From the NCBI RefSeq assembly GCF_900114435.1, contig NZ_FOZK01000001.1:248001-312000 (forward strand): a stretch of DNA of 64,000 nucleotides, in the 5' to 3' direction. The position numbers and the translations under genes are program-made. Positions 16,505-25,038 of the stretch are shown piece after piece. The notes under the pieces were generated by a model, which was not told where the DNA came from, made no database searches, and worked only from the letters and a program-made list of their open reading frames with translations. How positions within the stretch are numbered: position 1 is the first letter of the stretch; each line of letters begins with the position of its first letter. This DNA is from Halomicrobium zhouii. Lineage in GTDB: Archaea; Halobacteriota; Halobacteria; Halobacteriales; Haloarculaceae.

Positions 16505-17151
16505 ACCGCTCGCGCGAGGGTTTCGAACTGTTCGACGACCCGTGCCGACGCCGGCGCCAGCGAGCGGACGGGCTGGCCCGAGGACTGGGCCCGTCCGAGC
16601 CGTTCCGAATCGGGGATGGGGACCGCCGGCGCGCCGAACAGGTCGGCGACCCGGGCGGTCGGGGGGTTCGCGCCGGCGCGGTTGACGGCCACGCGGACCA
16701 GCCCGGCGTCGAACTCCCGGGCGAGTTCGCGGGCCCGCATCGCGTCCGCGATGGCGGCCTCCGAGGGCGTCGTCACGACGACGCAGGCCGAGGCGACGAC
16801 CAGCGGCAGGCCCGCGTCGGCCCGCAGGCCGGCCGGACAGTCGACGACGACGGTCCCGTAGGCCCGTTCGACCGCCTCGACGGCGTCACAGAGTCGGGCC
16901 GGGTCCGCGGCGCGTGCGCCCGCGAGCGAGCGCCCGCAGGGAAGGATCGCGACGGGGCCCGATTCGCGGACGGCCTCCAGCGGCGCGGCACGACCGGCGA
17001 GCACGTCGTGCAGGTCCGGCCCGCGCGAGGCGGGCAGGTCGGCCATCCCGAGGTCTGCGTCGACGACGACACCCCTCAGTTCGGCGGCGAGGTTGAAGGC
17101 GACGGTGGACTTGCCGACGCCGCCCTTCCCGCCCGTGACGGCCAGGATCAC
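16486..17151 (-). CDS. MinD/ParA-family P-loop ATPase
   Basis: 221 residues starting at GTG 17151, which overlaps the upstream stop as GTGA. It opens VILAVTGGKGGVGKST, the intact deviant Walker A with both lysines, then VVVDADLGMADL (switch I), TVVVDCPAGL (Walker B region) and VRVAVNRAGAN (base-recognition strand). The family cycles between membrane or DNA and cytosol to position cellular structures. Members of this type in archaea act on chemoreceptor, archaellum and other positioning. It is the last gene of a tightly coupled operon with three hypotheticals. Longer upstream readings are Arg/Gly-rich and overlap the neighbouring gene, so I rejected them. Confidence 0.87.
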   Translation of the reverse strand: MILAVTGGKGGVGKSTVAFNLAAELRGVVVDADLGMADLPASRGPDLHDVLAGRAAPLEAVRESGPVAILPCGRSLAGARAADPARLCDAVEAVERAYGTVVVDCPAGLRADAGLPLVVASACVVVTTPSEAAIADAMRARELAREFDAGLVRVAVNRAGANPPTARVADLFGAPAVPIPDSERLGRAQSSGQPVRSLAPASARVVEQFETLARAVQSCRA

Positions 17152-17969
17152 GCGAGTCGCTCCAGTGTCTCCAGGGGCACGTCCGCGGCCGCCGTTCGCT
17201 CGGCCAGTTCGTCGGCCCGTTCGGCGACCGATTCCAGGGCCGCCCGCTCCTGCTGGAGCCGTTCGACCAGTGCTTCGGCGTCGTCCAGCCCGCCAGTCGC
17301 CCGCATCGCGGCCGTCGCCTCGGGGACCGTCTCGGCCGCTGCGAGTCGTTCGGCCGTCACGACCCGTTCCTCGACGTCGTCGAGCCACGTCGCGGCCGCT
17401 GCCGGAACGCCGTCTGCCGACTGCTCACCGGCGTTCTGGTCCGCTTGGGCGGCGGAGTGCTGATCGGGCCGACCAGGCCGATCCGACGGTTCCGGCTCCG
17501 GAACGGACGCCTCGTCTCTCGCTGGTGGCGGCGAGTGACCGACTGTCGTCTGGTCGGTCGACGACTGATTCGCCCGTTCTGTCTGGTCCACAGCGTCGTC
17601 GACCGGCACCGGCACCGCGTCTCGGGGCGGCGACGGGTCGCCCAGGTCGCGGAGCGCGTCAGCCGCCGTTGCAGGCTCCTCGTCCGCTCCGTCCTCGACG
17701 ATTTCGCGGTCGACGACGGCGACCGGCGCGTCGACGGCCGGTGCGGGTGAGGCGTAGCCGACGGCGACGACTCCGTCGGCCGGCACGACCGTCTCGAAGC
17801 CGTCGTCGTTCCAGCCCGCCGCCGGAACCCCGTGCCGGCGCGGCGGCCAGACCGGCCCGTCGAGTCGGTTCGTCAACCGGACGCGCTGGGCGACGCCCGC
17901 CCCGTCGAGGCGGACGGTGACCAGCGTGACCCCGTCCCGGTGGTCGGCGTCACAGGTGAGTGAAACCAT
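17148..17969 (-). CDS. Haloarchaeal hypothetical protein, third gene of the MinD operon
   Basis: 273 residues from ATG 17969. The N-terminal 90 residues look like a beta-sandwich (VSLTCDADHRDGVTLVTVRLDG, VAQRVRLTNRLDGPVWPP). A long low-complexity acidic Ser/Gln/Pro linker follows (about 130-210), then a C-terminal helical region with LVERLQQERAALESVAERAD suggestive of a coiled coil. It may belong to the series of haloarchaea-specific DUFs annotated near mcm (DUF7854-7857), but I cannot confirm the number. It overlaps the MinD/ParA start as GTGA, so translation is probably coupled. Confidence 0.72.
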   Translation of the reverse strand: MVSLTCDADHRDGVTLVTVRLDGAGVAQRVRLTNRLDGPVWPPRRHGVPAAGWNDDGFETVVPADGVVAVGYASPAPAVDAPVAVVDREIVEDGADEEPATAADALRDLGDPSPPRDAVPVPVDDAVDQTERANQSSTDQTTVGHSPPPARDEASVPEPEPSDRPGRPDQHSAAQADQNAGEQSADGVPAAAATWLDDVEERVVTAERLAAAETVPEATAAMRATGGLDDAEALVERLQQERAALESVAERADELAERTAAADVPLETLERLA

Positions 17970-18009
17970 GGCGGGGCTGGTCCCGTCCTCCGGTATAAAC
18001 GCATGGAAC

Positions 18010-18843
18010 TCACAGACGGACGACCGGCGCCGCCAGCCACCGGGCGGCCGCTGCGGGGTGCTCGAACCGGTCGACGGTGAGGACGACCGGGGCGCGAACC
18101 GCTGCGATCCGCAGGATTGCCAGGGCCGCCGTGACCGGGTCGACGTCGAACGGGTCGTCGCGGTCGTTCGCCGTGGCGCCCCCGGCACTCACCGCCTGCA
18201 GCGAGCCGACCGCCGCGGCGAACTCCTCGCGGAGGTCGGCGACGAGCTGAGCGCGCGCGTCGCGTTCGAGGTTCGCCGCCCGGTCCTGGAGTTTGAGTCG
18301 ACGTTCTCGCCGGTCCCGCAGCGCACGCGATCGCTCGCGCGTCTCGACGGCGGCCACGCGTTCGGTCTCCAGTTCAGAGAGTCGGCGGGCGGCGTCCCGG
18401 AGTTTCGACCGGGCGTCGCTGGCGTCGCGGTCGGTCGATTCGAGCGCCTGGACGCGACCCCGTAGCTCCGCGACGCGCTCGCGCAAGCGTTCCCGGTCGG
18501 CGTCGGGGGCCGTCGTCGGCGCGGACGGACACTCGGTCTCGTCGCCGTCGAGCGTCGCCAGTTCCGAGCGGACCGCGGCCAGTTCGTCGTCGGACGGCGT
18601 ATCGAGTCCGCGCGACCGCCCGGCGGCGGCGAGTGCGGTCCGCGTCGACAGTCCCATCCCCGGCCTGACGTACCCCGCCCGGGCGTGGACCGGCGACGCC
18701 GGTGGACAGTGCACGCCACAGCAGGATTCCTCGCCCCGGATGGCGGCCGCGATCGCCGCTCCATCGCTGGTGGCGTCGACGTCGGCGTCCCGCAGATCGA
18801 CGACGGCACCGCAGAAGGTCCGCCCGTCGACGCGGAGGATCAC
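18010..18843 (-). CDS. Haloarchaeal hypothetical coiled-coil protein
   Basis: 277 residues from GTG 18843, overlapping the upstream stop as GTGA. The N-terminal 70 residues form a compact domain (VILRVDGRTFCGAVVDLRDA, CCGVHCPPASPVHARAGYV). Residues about 100-205 are heptad-rich with many Arg/Glu/Leu (RLRERVAELRGRVQALEST, ARRLSELETERVAAVETRER), a clear coiled coil. A hydrophobic C-terminal end (AALAILRIAAVRAPVVLTVD) could be buried. No known family. Its place between two coupled hypotheticals and a MinD-type ATPase suggests a scaffold or partner role, which is inference only. Confidence 0.72.
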   Translation of the reverse strand: MILRVDGRTFCGAVVDLRDADVDATSDGAAIAAAIRGEESCCGVHCPPASPVHARAGYVRPGMGLSTRTALAAAGRSRGLDTPSDDELAAVRSELATLDGDETECPSAPTTAPDADRERLRERVAELRGRVQALESTDRDASDARSKLRDAARRLSELETERVAAVETRERSRALRDRRERRLKLQDRAANLERDARAQLVADLREEFAAAVGSLQAVSAGGATANDRDDPFDVDPVTAALAILRIAAVRAPVVLTVDRFEHPAAAARWLAAPVVRL

Positions 18844-19175
18844 ACGTCGGTCTCCCGGAGCGACTCCGGCGACGGGTAGTCGGTCCCCGACGCGAACTGC
18901 CGGTAGGGAACCGACGACTGGTCGCGGTTCTCGTAGGCGGTGGCGGCCTCGCGAACACGCTCGGGCACGTCGCTCTCGACGAACGGTTCGACGCGTTCGA
19001 CCTGGACGTCGAGGCCGTGTTTCGCCTGCAGCCTGAGCGCCTGGAACGCGCCGAACCCCGTAGCCTCCAGCAGGGCGGCACGACCGAACCGGCGGACGAC
19101 GCTGTCCTCGTGGGCCCGGCAGACGTTCCGGAGTGACTGCCGGGCCGCCTGCGAGTAGGTTATCACGAGGAGCAT
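18840..19175 (-). CDS. Small haloarchaeal hypothetical protein, first gene of the MinD operon
   Basis: 111 residues from ATG 19175. It starts MLLVITYSQAARQSLRNVCRAHEDSVVRRFGRAALLEATGFGAFQALRL, with a strand, a basic helix and a hydrophobic helix, and ends in an acidic tail. I recognise no named domain. A strong TATA-like box at 19198-19210 lies about 25 nt upstream, fitting a leaderless operon that runs through the next three genes, which overlap successively by GTGA or sit close together. Confidence 0.72.
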   Translation of the reverse strand: MLLVITYSQAARQSLRNVCRAHEDSVVRRFGRAALLEATGFGAFQALRLQAKHGLDVQVERVEPFVESDVPERVREAATAYENRDQSSVPYRQFASGTDYPSPESLRETDV

Positions 19176-19197
19176 GCATCTCGTTGCCGCCTGGCTT

Positions 19198-19210
19198 AGT
19201 ATAAAATTAA
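19198..19210 (-). promoter_or_regulatory. TATA box of the four-gene operon ending in minD/parA
   Basis: On the minus strand ttaattttatacta is an unusually A/T-rich island centred 25-28 nt before ATG 19175. It is the clearest promoter-like signal in this part of the window. Confidence 0.6.
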
Positions 19211-19289
19211 CTAAAATTGAACAGACGAAAACTCTCGGTATCCAGCGCTTCCCGATGGAGTCGGCCGGCTGATGGTCCGACGAGCCCGT

Positions 19290-19874
19290 CTAGTCGAGCA
19301 CGGGACGCGTCCGGACGGCGGGGTCGTCGTCGCCGTCGTCGCCGACGTTCACCACGGCGTCACACAGCGACGCGAACAGGTCGACCGTCGACGCGTCGTG
19401 GGCCGCGGGGTCGATGTGGAAGTGAGCCGTCGCGTCGGCGGCGTACAGCTGGACGGCGATGGTGTGGAGGAAGCCGTAGGCCGTCTCCGGTTCGACGTAC
19501 TGGCACATCGCCGTCACGGAGTCGAAACAGACGGTCAGGTCGTCGTCGCCCCCCGAGAGGAACCGGCTCAGCTTGATCCCGAGCGCGGTGATGTCGCCGG
19601 GCGTCGCGACCACCTCGACGTCGACGCCGTCGATGGACGTCTCCCAGTGGGGCGCGTCGCCGACGGCGAGGACGCCGCGGACGGACACGTCGTCGGGCAC
19701 CGACGCGAGGCAGTCTGCCGGCGGCCGCGTGTAGGTCACCCACAGCACCTCTCGCCCATCGTCTGCGCCCGCCCTGAGCAACGCTTCACAGCACTCCCGC
19801 GTCTCGCCGCCCAGCGACGCCCCGCACAGCAGCGTCGTGGTGACACCGTCGACCACCTCGGCGACCCCAGTCAT
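19290..19874 (-). CDS. Haloarchaeal RecA/KaiC-like (DUF7504-type) protein
   Basis: 194 residues from ATG 19874 (GTG 19898 is an alternative). It begins TTTLLCGASLGGETRECCEALL, which sits where RecA/KaiC-like proteins have their P-loop but lacks the GxxxxGK[ST] lysine. Alternating strands and helices follow (VLWVTYTRPPADCLAS, VVATPGDITALGIKLSRFL, DLTVCFDSVTAMCQYV). The DSV/T pattern after a hydrophobic strand resembles a Walker B position. I associate it with the haloarchaeal 'HTR-like' DUF7504 group, moderately sure. An A/T-rich box at about 19903-19910 gives a leaderless promoter. Confidence 0.6.
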   Translation of the reverse strand: MTGVAEVVDGVTTTLLCGASLGGETRECCEALLRAGADDGREVLWVTYTRPPADCLASVPDDVSVRGVLAVGDAPHWETSIDGVDVEVVATPGDITALGIKLSRFLSGGDDDLTVCFDSVTAMCQYVEPETAYGFLHTIAVQLYAADATAHFHIDPAAHDASTVDLFASLCDAVVNVGDDGDDDPAVRTRPVLD

Positions 19875-19902
19875 CGTCCCATCAGTTGTCGATACCACAA
19901 CA

Positions 19903-19912
19903 TATTTGTTCC
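19903..19912 (-). promoter_or_regulatory. Probable TATA region of the 19874 gene
   Basis: aaatatgttgtgg on the minus strand lies about 30 nt before ATG 19874 and supports that start over GTG 19898. The same A/T-then-tgtgg pattern recurs beside both stem-loop copies. Confidence 0.4.
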
Positions 19913-19922
19913 CATTTTCCCC

Positions 19923-20192
19923 TCATTCGACAGATTCGACGGCGAAGCGGCCCGGGTCCTCGACCAGGTCCGCGACGCGCTCGCGGGCCTCGTCGCGGGA
20001 CGACGCCAGGACGGTGAGCGTTCCCAGGGCCTCGCCCGACGCCTCGAAGGCCCGCAACTCCCCGTCGAAGTCGGTGGCGTAGGTCCGGAGCACGCCGCGG
20101 ACGTCCCGTTCCAGCTCCGCCAGCGAGCACTCGCCCGCCTCGAAGCGAGCCAGCGATTCCTCCACGTTGCGCAGCGCCGATATCCGGTCCAT
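19923..20192 (-). CDS. Small haloarchaeal protein downstream of mcm
   Basis: 89 residues. The sequence is an acidic helical N-terminal half (VEESLARFEAGECSLAELERDVRGVLRTYA) followed by LTVLASSRDEARERVADLVED, which could form a strand-helix end. No known domain. Its start follows the mcm stop by one base, so it is cotranscribed and likely translationally coupled with mcm. Possibly one of the haloarchaea-only families described next to mcm; the number is not confirmed. Confidence 0.72.
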   Translation of the reverse strand: MDRISALRNVEESLARFEAGECSLAELERDVRGVLRTYATDFDGELRAFEASGEALGTLTVLASSRDEARERVADLVEDPGRFAVESVE

Positions 20193-20193
20193 C

Positions 20194-23100
20194 CTACGTC
20201 GTTCGCAGGTGGTCGGTGCGGGGCTCGTACACCTCGCCCTTCTGTTTGAGCTGCTCGATCTCGTGTTCGGCCTTGGACTGGTCGACGCCGACCTCCTCGG
20301 CGCGCTCGACGACGACGTCGATGGGCGCGCCCTCGTCGTACTCGGACTCGATGTCGTTGATGATGCCCTTGATGTTCTGGATGCGGTCGCGCTGGGTCTT
20401 GGAGGTCCCCGTCTCGACGACGTCGGCGTCGAACTCGCCGGTCTCCGGGTCGACGCCGATGTCCTCCATCGAGGACCGGACGATCTGGATGACCCGTTCG
20501 GAGTCCTCCTCCTCGACGGTATCGGAGAGGCGGATGCGCGCCGACGCCTCGGCCAGGCGGACCAGCGCCTCGAGCTTTCGGGCCGTGACCGGGACCGGGG
20601 CGTCGTCGTCCTGCCCCTTCGCCCGCAGGTCGACGTAGAAGTCCCGGATGGCCTCCTTGGCCTCCTCCGTCATCGTCGGGTAGCAGTTCCGCTTGGCGTA
20701 GGCGATGTACTTCCGAAGGAGTTCAGGTTCGATGGTCGGGGCGACCTCGTCGGTGACGTTCGCGACCTCCTCCTCGCTGTAGTCCGACGTGGCGTTCTGC
20801 TCGCGGTGGGTGTTCAACTCGCCGGCGTAGTTGGTCTGGATGATGTGGTCGGCGAGGTTGGCGTCCTCCTCCTCGTCGGGCTGGTCGGTGACGGTGAAGA
20901 TGAGGTCGAACCGGGATATCAGGGCGGGTTCGAGGTCTATCTGTTCGCCGATGGGCTCGAACTGGTCGAAGCGACCGTACTTCGGGTTCGCCGCGCCCAG
21001 CAGCGAACACCGGCTCTTGAGCGTCGCGTTGATGCCGGCCTTGTTGATGCTGATCTCCTGTTGCTCCAGGGCCTGGTGCATCGCGGAGCGGTCCTCGGAG
21101 TTGTGGACGATCATTCCGTTCGCGACGAAGTTGTGCGTCCCGTCGACCGTGAGGTCGTAGACGGAAGGCCCGCTCCGGGATTCAATTTCCCGTAAGATCT
21201 CGGCTGCCCTGTCGCGGATGGCATCGACGCGTTCGATCGTGGCATCGCGGACTTCTTCGAACCGGTTATTCGAGACGACGCCCCGGGACCAGCGTGAGAT
21301 GGTCGCCTGGTCGACACCGACGTCGGTACCGATGGCCGTCATCGAGATACCGTACGTTTCCAGCGTTTCGCGAAGCTCGGACCAGTCGTCGGGTGAGGGT
21401 CGTTCAGCCAGTAGCTCGTGAGCAGTCTCGGTTGCATCCTCCGGTGAACAGCTAATCAGATCCGCGAGCTCGCCTTCGAGGATCCTAACGTGGTCATCAG
21501 TCTCGTCGGGAGCTACCTGATCGACCGACTCGACGCGACGCCACTTGACGTCAGCGTGGACGAGTTCCGTCAATGTGGAGATGTCAGCTGCACCGACCTG
21601 TCCGAGGACATCGAGGAGGTATCCCTCGATAGCCGCACGCATCTCTGGATCTTCTCCCCACTCGGTCGAAATCTGGTCCTGGCGATACTTGGTACCTTTT
21701 GCGAGTTCTGCCTGTGAGACGTGGAATTCCGTCCGTATCGACTCCAATGTCGCCCAGTCGGCATCGTTCAGGTCGTCGAGACGATCCCGTGCTTCGTGCT
21801 TTCGTTGTTCGAAGGCCTCCAGCACTTGCTTAACGAGCCTCAGTGAGATGTTTGCGTCGCCATTCTCGAAATTGCAGTACGTTGCATCGTTGAGGCCACA
21901 CTCGGCTTGATACAGGCGGAGTGAGTCACGACATTCGGCCAGCAAATCACCGCAGTCGGGGAGCACGTCTAGAATCGTCCGGTCGCCACTAACCGATGCG
22001 ACTACGTCGGAGAGCGACGACTGCTTTCGGTCGAGCGTGAATCCGACGTGACGGTCGAACGAGGCCAACGAGTCCGCGTCAGTGATGGCGAGTATGTACA
22101 AATCACGCCTGCCATCGCGCTCACGGGTCTGTATCTGGCTCGAGATGTCGAATTCCAGAAGGAGATGCTTCGCTCCCATGAGGAGTTCGTAGCTGGCGGA
22201 GTGAATCTTCACGTTCCGTTCGCCGACGGACCCTTCACTGTCTGCCAGAGCACGAAGGAAGGCAGCTTTCGCCGTTCGAGACGAAGCCGTGACCTCCTCG
22301 GGAAGTCGCTTTCCGTCGTAGATCTCCTGGTTCATCCCGGCATCGATTACGGCGTCTGCGACGTCCCGGCCAGCTAACCGGACGGTTTGGACCCCATCGC
22401 CCCGCTGCTCGCTCGGTGGTCGTACAGGCTCGCTATCGAACGCGTCGCGACAGCATTGCTCGAAGTCGGTCAACAGCTGTTCCTCGATGTTCGTAAATCG
22501 AATGCCGTAGACTCCCTCCTCGCGGTCGTAGTAGAGGTTTCCGTCACCGGCCAGGTATCCGAGTACAGCGCCGAGAGACGGAGAAAGACCGTCGGTCGGG
22601 TTTGGCGTCTCTGAGGGGCGAGTAGCTGCGACACCACCATCAGTCGCCGCCTCCGTAAGCGACCGTGGAACGAACACCCAGTCGTCCTGCTCAAGTTCCG
22701 CGGCCCCTCTCTCGATCCGTTCACCGTCGTCGAAGACGAAGAAGGGATGGTCGGCCGTCGAGGTTAGCCGCTCACCTGTTCGAAGCGTTACCTGCGTAAG
22801 CGCCTCCGGTGCATCGTACTCGTGAATCGCGGTGACGGAACGTTTCTCCAACCGTCCCTCCTCTGTCATCGTCCACGCCTGGGCACCGAAGTCGCGGATC
22901 GTCCGGCCGTTCGGAAGTTCCTCGATCGAACCCGACTCTGCGGCCTCGTGCGCGAAATCACGGATTCGTGTTACGCGGTCGCCGAGATGGACGAGCGTGT
23001 CGCCGGTGACACACCGCATCTTGTCGAGTTCGTCGATAGCGGCGATGCCCTGGTCGGCGAGGACGAGCGCGCCCGCTTCGAGGGTCCATTGCTGACCCTC

Positions 23101-24204
23101 GCCGAAGTCGTCGCGGACCGCAGCGGCCGTCAGACCGGCCGAGGACGACCCTTTGCCGGAGGTGTAGACGGATCGGGGCGCGATGTTCTCGACGTAGGAT
23201 AGCATCTGCGACTTACCAGTACCGGGATCCCCGATCATCAGCATGTGGAGGTCGCCGCGGATGCGGGACTCGTCGGGGAGGTGTTTGGTGACGCCGGAGA
23301 AGAGCTGGAGGATCATCGCGAGCTTCTCCTGGTCGTAGCCGTAGATGGAGGGGGCGATGGCGCCGACCATCTTCTCGTAGAGGCCGTCCTCGTTCGAGAG
23401 CTCGACGATGTCCTTCTTGTCCTCGTCGGTGATGTCCATGTCCTCGAACTGCTGGTCCTCGATGGAGACGTCGACGCCGTCCATGTAGAGGTCGAACATG
23501 GGCGACTTCTCGCGGTCGTTGCCCTGCTGGTCGAGTTTGAGGACGCCGGTGACGTTGACGTGGTCGCCCGCCGTCACCTCGCCGCAGATGTCGTCTTCGA
23601 TGCTGACGTCGATGGCCTGGGGCGTCTCGCCGCCGCGCAGGCCCTCGGGGGACTCCTGAACGCGGAGCTTCTGGGCGTCGACGAACTCCGACTGGTCCAT
23701 GTTGAGCCGGAAGGGGCCCTGTCGCTCACACCCCTGGCACTCGTGGGGCTCCTGGAAGTCGCCGGCGACCTGGGGAATCCTGGTCAGGGTGCCACAGCGC
23801 TGGCACTCGAAGGCGGCGTTGGTGACCTTGGGGCGGACGTCGGTGGCCTTGCGGACGATGCCCTGGACGGAGATGAGGTTGCCGTGGTGCTCGTGCCGGA
23901 TGGCGCGGATGTCCTCCGACTGCGGGAGGTTGTGCACGCGGACGTGGGCCTGGCCGAGCTTGACGTCCACCGGCAGGTCGTACAGCCGCAGCGCCTCTTC
24001 GGCGTAGTCCTGGAGCTGGGCCGGCTTGTTCCTGAAGTCGTCGGCCAGGTCGGGGTCGAAGCGGTACAGGTCCTGCCAGTCGATCCACAGCGACTTCTGG
24101 TCCGTCGGGTACTTCTGGGCGAGCTCACCGATCTCGTTCCGGTAGTAGTTGCGGTAGAACTCCTCGAACGCGTCGGTGAGTTCGGTGTTCTCGGCAGTGG
24201 CCAT
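20194..24204 (-). CDS. mcm: MCM replicative helicase with in-frame intein
   Basis: 1336-residue precursor from ATG 24204; an upstream TTG would add 11 atypical residues before MATAENTELTDAFEEFYRN. After removal of residues 398-1035 the mature helicase has 698 residues, normal for the family. The N-terminal domain has a four-cysteine zinc site (C134, C137, C156, C159). The AAA+ core has Walker A GDPGTGKSQ (325-333), Walker B IDELDKM just before the intein, and the arginine finger in SRFD (R1098). A C-terminal winged helix follows (about 1260-1336). MCM unwinds DNA at replication forks. The intein sits directly after Walker B DELDKMR, so unspliced protein cannot be active. Confidence 0.96.
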   Translation of the reverse strand: MATAENTELTDAFEEFYRNYYRNEIGELAQKYPTDQKSLWIDWQDLYRFDPDLADDFRNKPAQLQDYAEEALRLYDLPVDVKLGQAHVRVHNLPQSEDIRAIRHEHHGNLISVQGIVRKATDVRPKVTNAAFECQRCGTLTRIPQVAGDFQEPHECQGCERQGPFRLNMDQSEFVDAQKLRVQESPEGLRGGETPQAIDVSIEDDICGEVTAGDHVNVTGVLKLDQQGNDREKSPMFDLYMDGVDVSIEDQQFEDMDITDEDKKDIVELSNEDGLYEKMVGAIAPSIYGYDQEKLAMILQLFSGVTKHLPDESRIRGDLHMLMIGDPGTGKSQMLSYVENIAPRSVYTSGKGSSSAGLTAAAVRDDFGEGQQWTLEAGALVLADQGIAAIDELDKMRCVTGDTLVHLGDRVTRIRDFAHEAAESGSIEELPNGRTIRDFGAQAWTMTEEGRLEKRSVTAIHEYDAPEALTQVTLRTGERLTSTADHPFFVFDDGERIERGAAELEQDDWVFVPRSLTEAATDGGVAATRPSETPNPTDGLSPSLGAVLGYLAGDGNLYYDREEGVYGIRFTNIEEQLLTDFEQCCRDAFDSEPVRPPSEQRGDGVQTVRLAGRDVADAVIDAGMNQEIYDGKRLPEEVTASSRTAKAAFLRALADSEGSVGERNVKIHSASYELLMGAKHLLLEFDISSQIQTRERDGRRDLYILAITDADSLASFDRHVGFTLDRKQSSLSDVVASVSGDRTILDVLPDCGDLLAECRDSLRLYQAECGLNDATYCNFENGDANISLRLVKQVLEAFEQRKHEARDRLDDLNDADWATLESIRTEFHVSQAELAKGTKYRQDQISTEWGEDPEMRAAIEGYLLDVLGQVGAADISTLTELVHADVKWRRVESVDQVAPDETDDHVRILEGELADLISCSPEDATETAHELLAERPSPDDWSELRETLETYGISMTAIGTDVGVDQATISRWSRGVVSNNRFEEVRDATIERVDAIRDRAAEILREIESRSGPSVYDLTVDGTHNFVANGMIVHNSEDRSAMHQALEQQEISINKAGINATLKSRCSLLGAANPKYGRFDQFEPIGEQIDLEPALISRFDLIFTVTDQPDEEEDANLADHIIQTNYAGELNTHREQNATSDYSEEEVANVTDEVAPTIEPELLRKYIAYAKRNCYPTMTEEAKEAIRDFYVDLRAKGQDDDAPVPVTARKLEALVRLAEASARIRLSDTVEEEDSERVIQIVRSSMEDIGVDPETGEFDADVVETGTSKTQRDRIQNIKGIINDIESEYDEGAPIDVVVERAEEVGVDQSKAEHEIEQLKQKGEVYEPRTDHLRTT
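21100..23013 (-). mobile_element. MCM intein with LAGLIDADG endonuclease and extra HTH-like segments
   Basis: 638 residues, precursor positions 398-1035, starting Cys398 and ending His-Asn before Ser1036 of the C-extein. These are the residues needed for class 1 splicing. Block A is CVTGDTLV, block B has T-x-x-H (STADHPFF, H486), and block F-G is NFVANGMIVHN. LAGLIDADG motifs are LGAVLGYLAGDGN (about 544-556) and AAFLRALADSEGSV (about 647-660). Between the endonuclease and block F lie about 280 residues with helix-turn-helix-like stretches near 752-798, 817-851 and 955-979 (MTAIGTDVGVDQATISRWSRG). The DNA is visibly lower in G+C than the flanking mcm exteins, consistent with transfer. Confidence 0.93.
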
Positions 24205-24439
24205 TCGATCGAGGGAAGGTACTGCGTCCTCGCTCAAGAAGGTTCGCCATCCGTAGCGGAAGTGGTTGTGGCGAAGTGATCAGTATCTGGCGCTGGATGG
24301 CTTCTGCGGAGTTCTGTAGGGTCGCTGTAGCATCTCCTTTGGGTCTCTGTGGTGGCTTCGTGCGACGCTCGGTGGTCCTCGCGCCCCAAATCTCCACGCC
24401 GGTAAAAAGCATTTACCAGACCCGTCGGTAGACCGGCAC

Positions 24440-24958
24440 GTGACGGCGAAATCACCCCTCCATCTGATCGCCCTTATCGCGCTGGCCCTTCTCACGGCGG
24501 GTTGCGTCCAGAGCCTCGCCGGTTCGCCGACGGCGACACCGACCGACACGCCCCCCGAGAGCGTCCAGTCGCCGACCGACACCCCCACCGACGTCCAGAC
24601 CCCGCCGCCCAATCGGACGGTCGAACTCCCAGAGGGCCCCAAGGAACGGCCCGAGCGGCCAGAGACGCTCACCGAGGACTCCGTCGGCGAGTTCGTGAAG
24701 ACTCACGAGTACCGGTACGCGTACAACGGTCTGTGGTACAGCGAGCACAGCGAGGTGACACTCGATTGCACGCTCCACGGCGTCACCGAGCGCGACGGCT
24801 GGTTCGAGGCGACGGTGAGCTGTTCCGGCTCATCGAACACCGGCGGCCCGGCTGAAGGAACGGAGGCTGTCACCGAACTTATCGCCGACTGGTCCACCCT
24901 GACGTACGTCTACTACGTCGACGAGAACTCGCTGATCCGGGAGGGGACCAACGAGTAA
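24440..24958 (+). CDS. Small secreted lipoprotein, function unknown
   Basis: 172 residues from GTG 24440. A Sec-type signal with lipobox, LALLTAGC, predicts lipid attachment at Cys22. A Thr/Pro linker follows (residues about 27-55), then a globular domain with two cysteines (LDCTLHGV and VSCSGSS) that may form a disulfide outside the cell. The hydrophobic end SVTELIADWSTLTYVYYVDE-like segment is strand-rich. I recognise no family; many haloarchaeal lipoproteins have this layout. It stands alone between the divergent mcm gene and an oxidoreductase. Confidence 0.7.
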   Translation: MTAKSPLHLIALIALALLTAGCVQSLAGSPTATPTDTPPESVQSPTDTPTDVQTPPPNRTVELPEGPKERPERPETLTEDSVGEFVKTHEYRYAYNGLWYSEHSEVTLDCTLHGVTERDGWFEATVSCSGSSNTGGPAEGTEAVTELIADWSTLTYVYYVDENSLIREGTNE

Positions 24959-25038
24959 CCCGCGAAACTGGCGACTGGTAGTCCGTTTTGCAGCACCCGA
25001 GCCAACACCTCTATTTCCGGCCGCCGGTTTGGGGGACT

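Noticed and set aside
24205-24237. mcm start at the TTG at 24235-24237
   Set aside because: The 11 extra residues do not resemble known MCM starts, while MATAENTELTDAFEEFYRN from ATG 24204 does.
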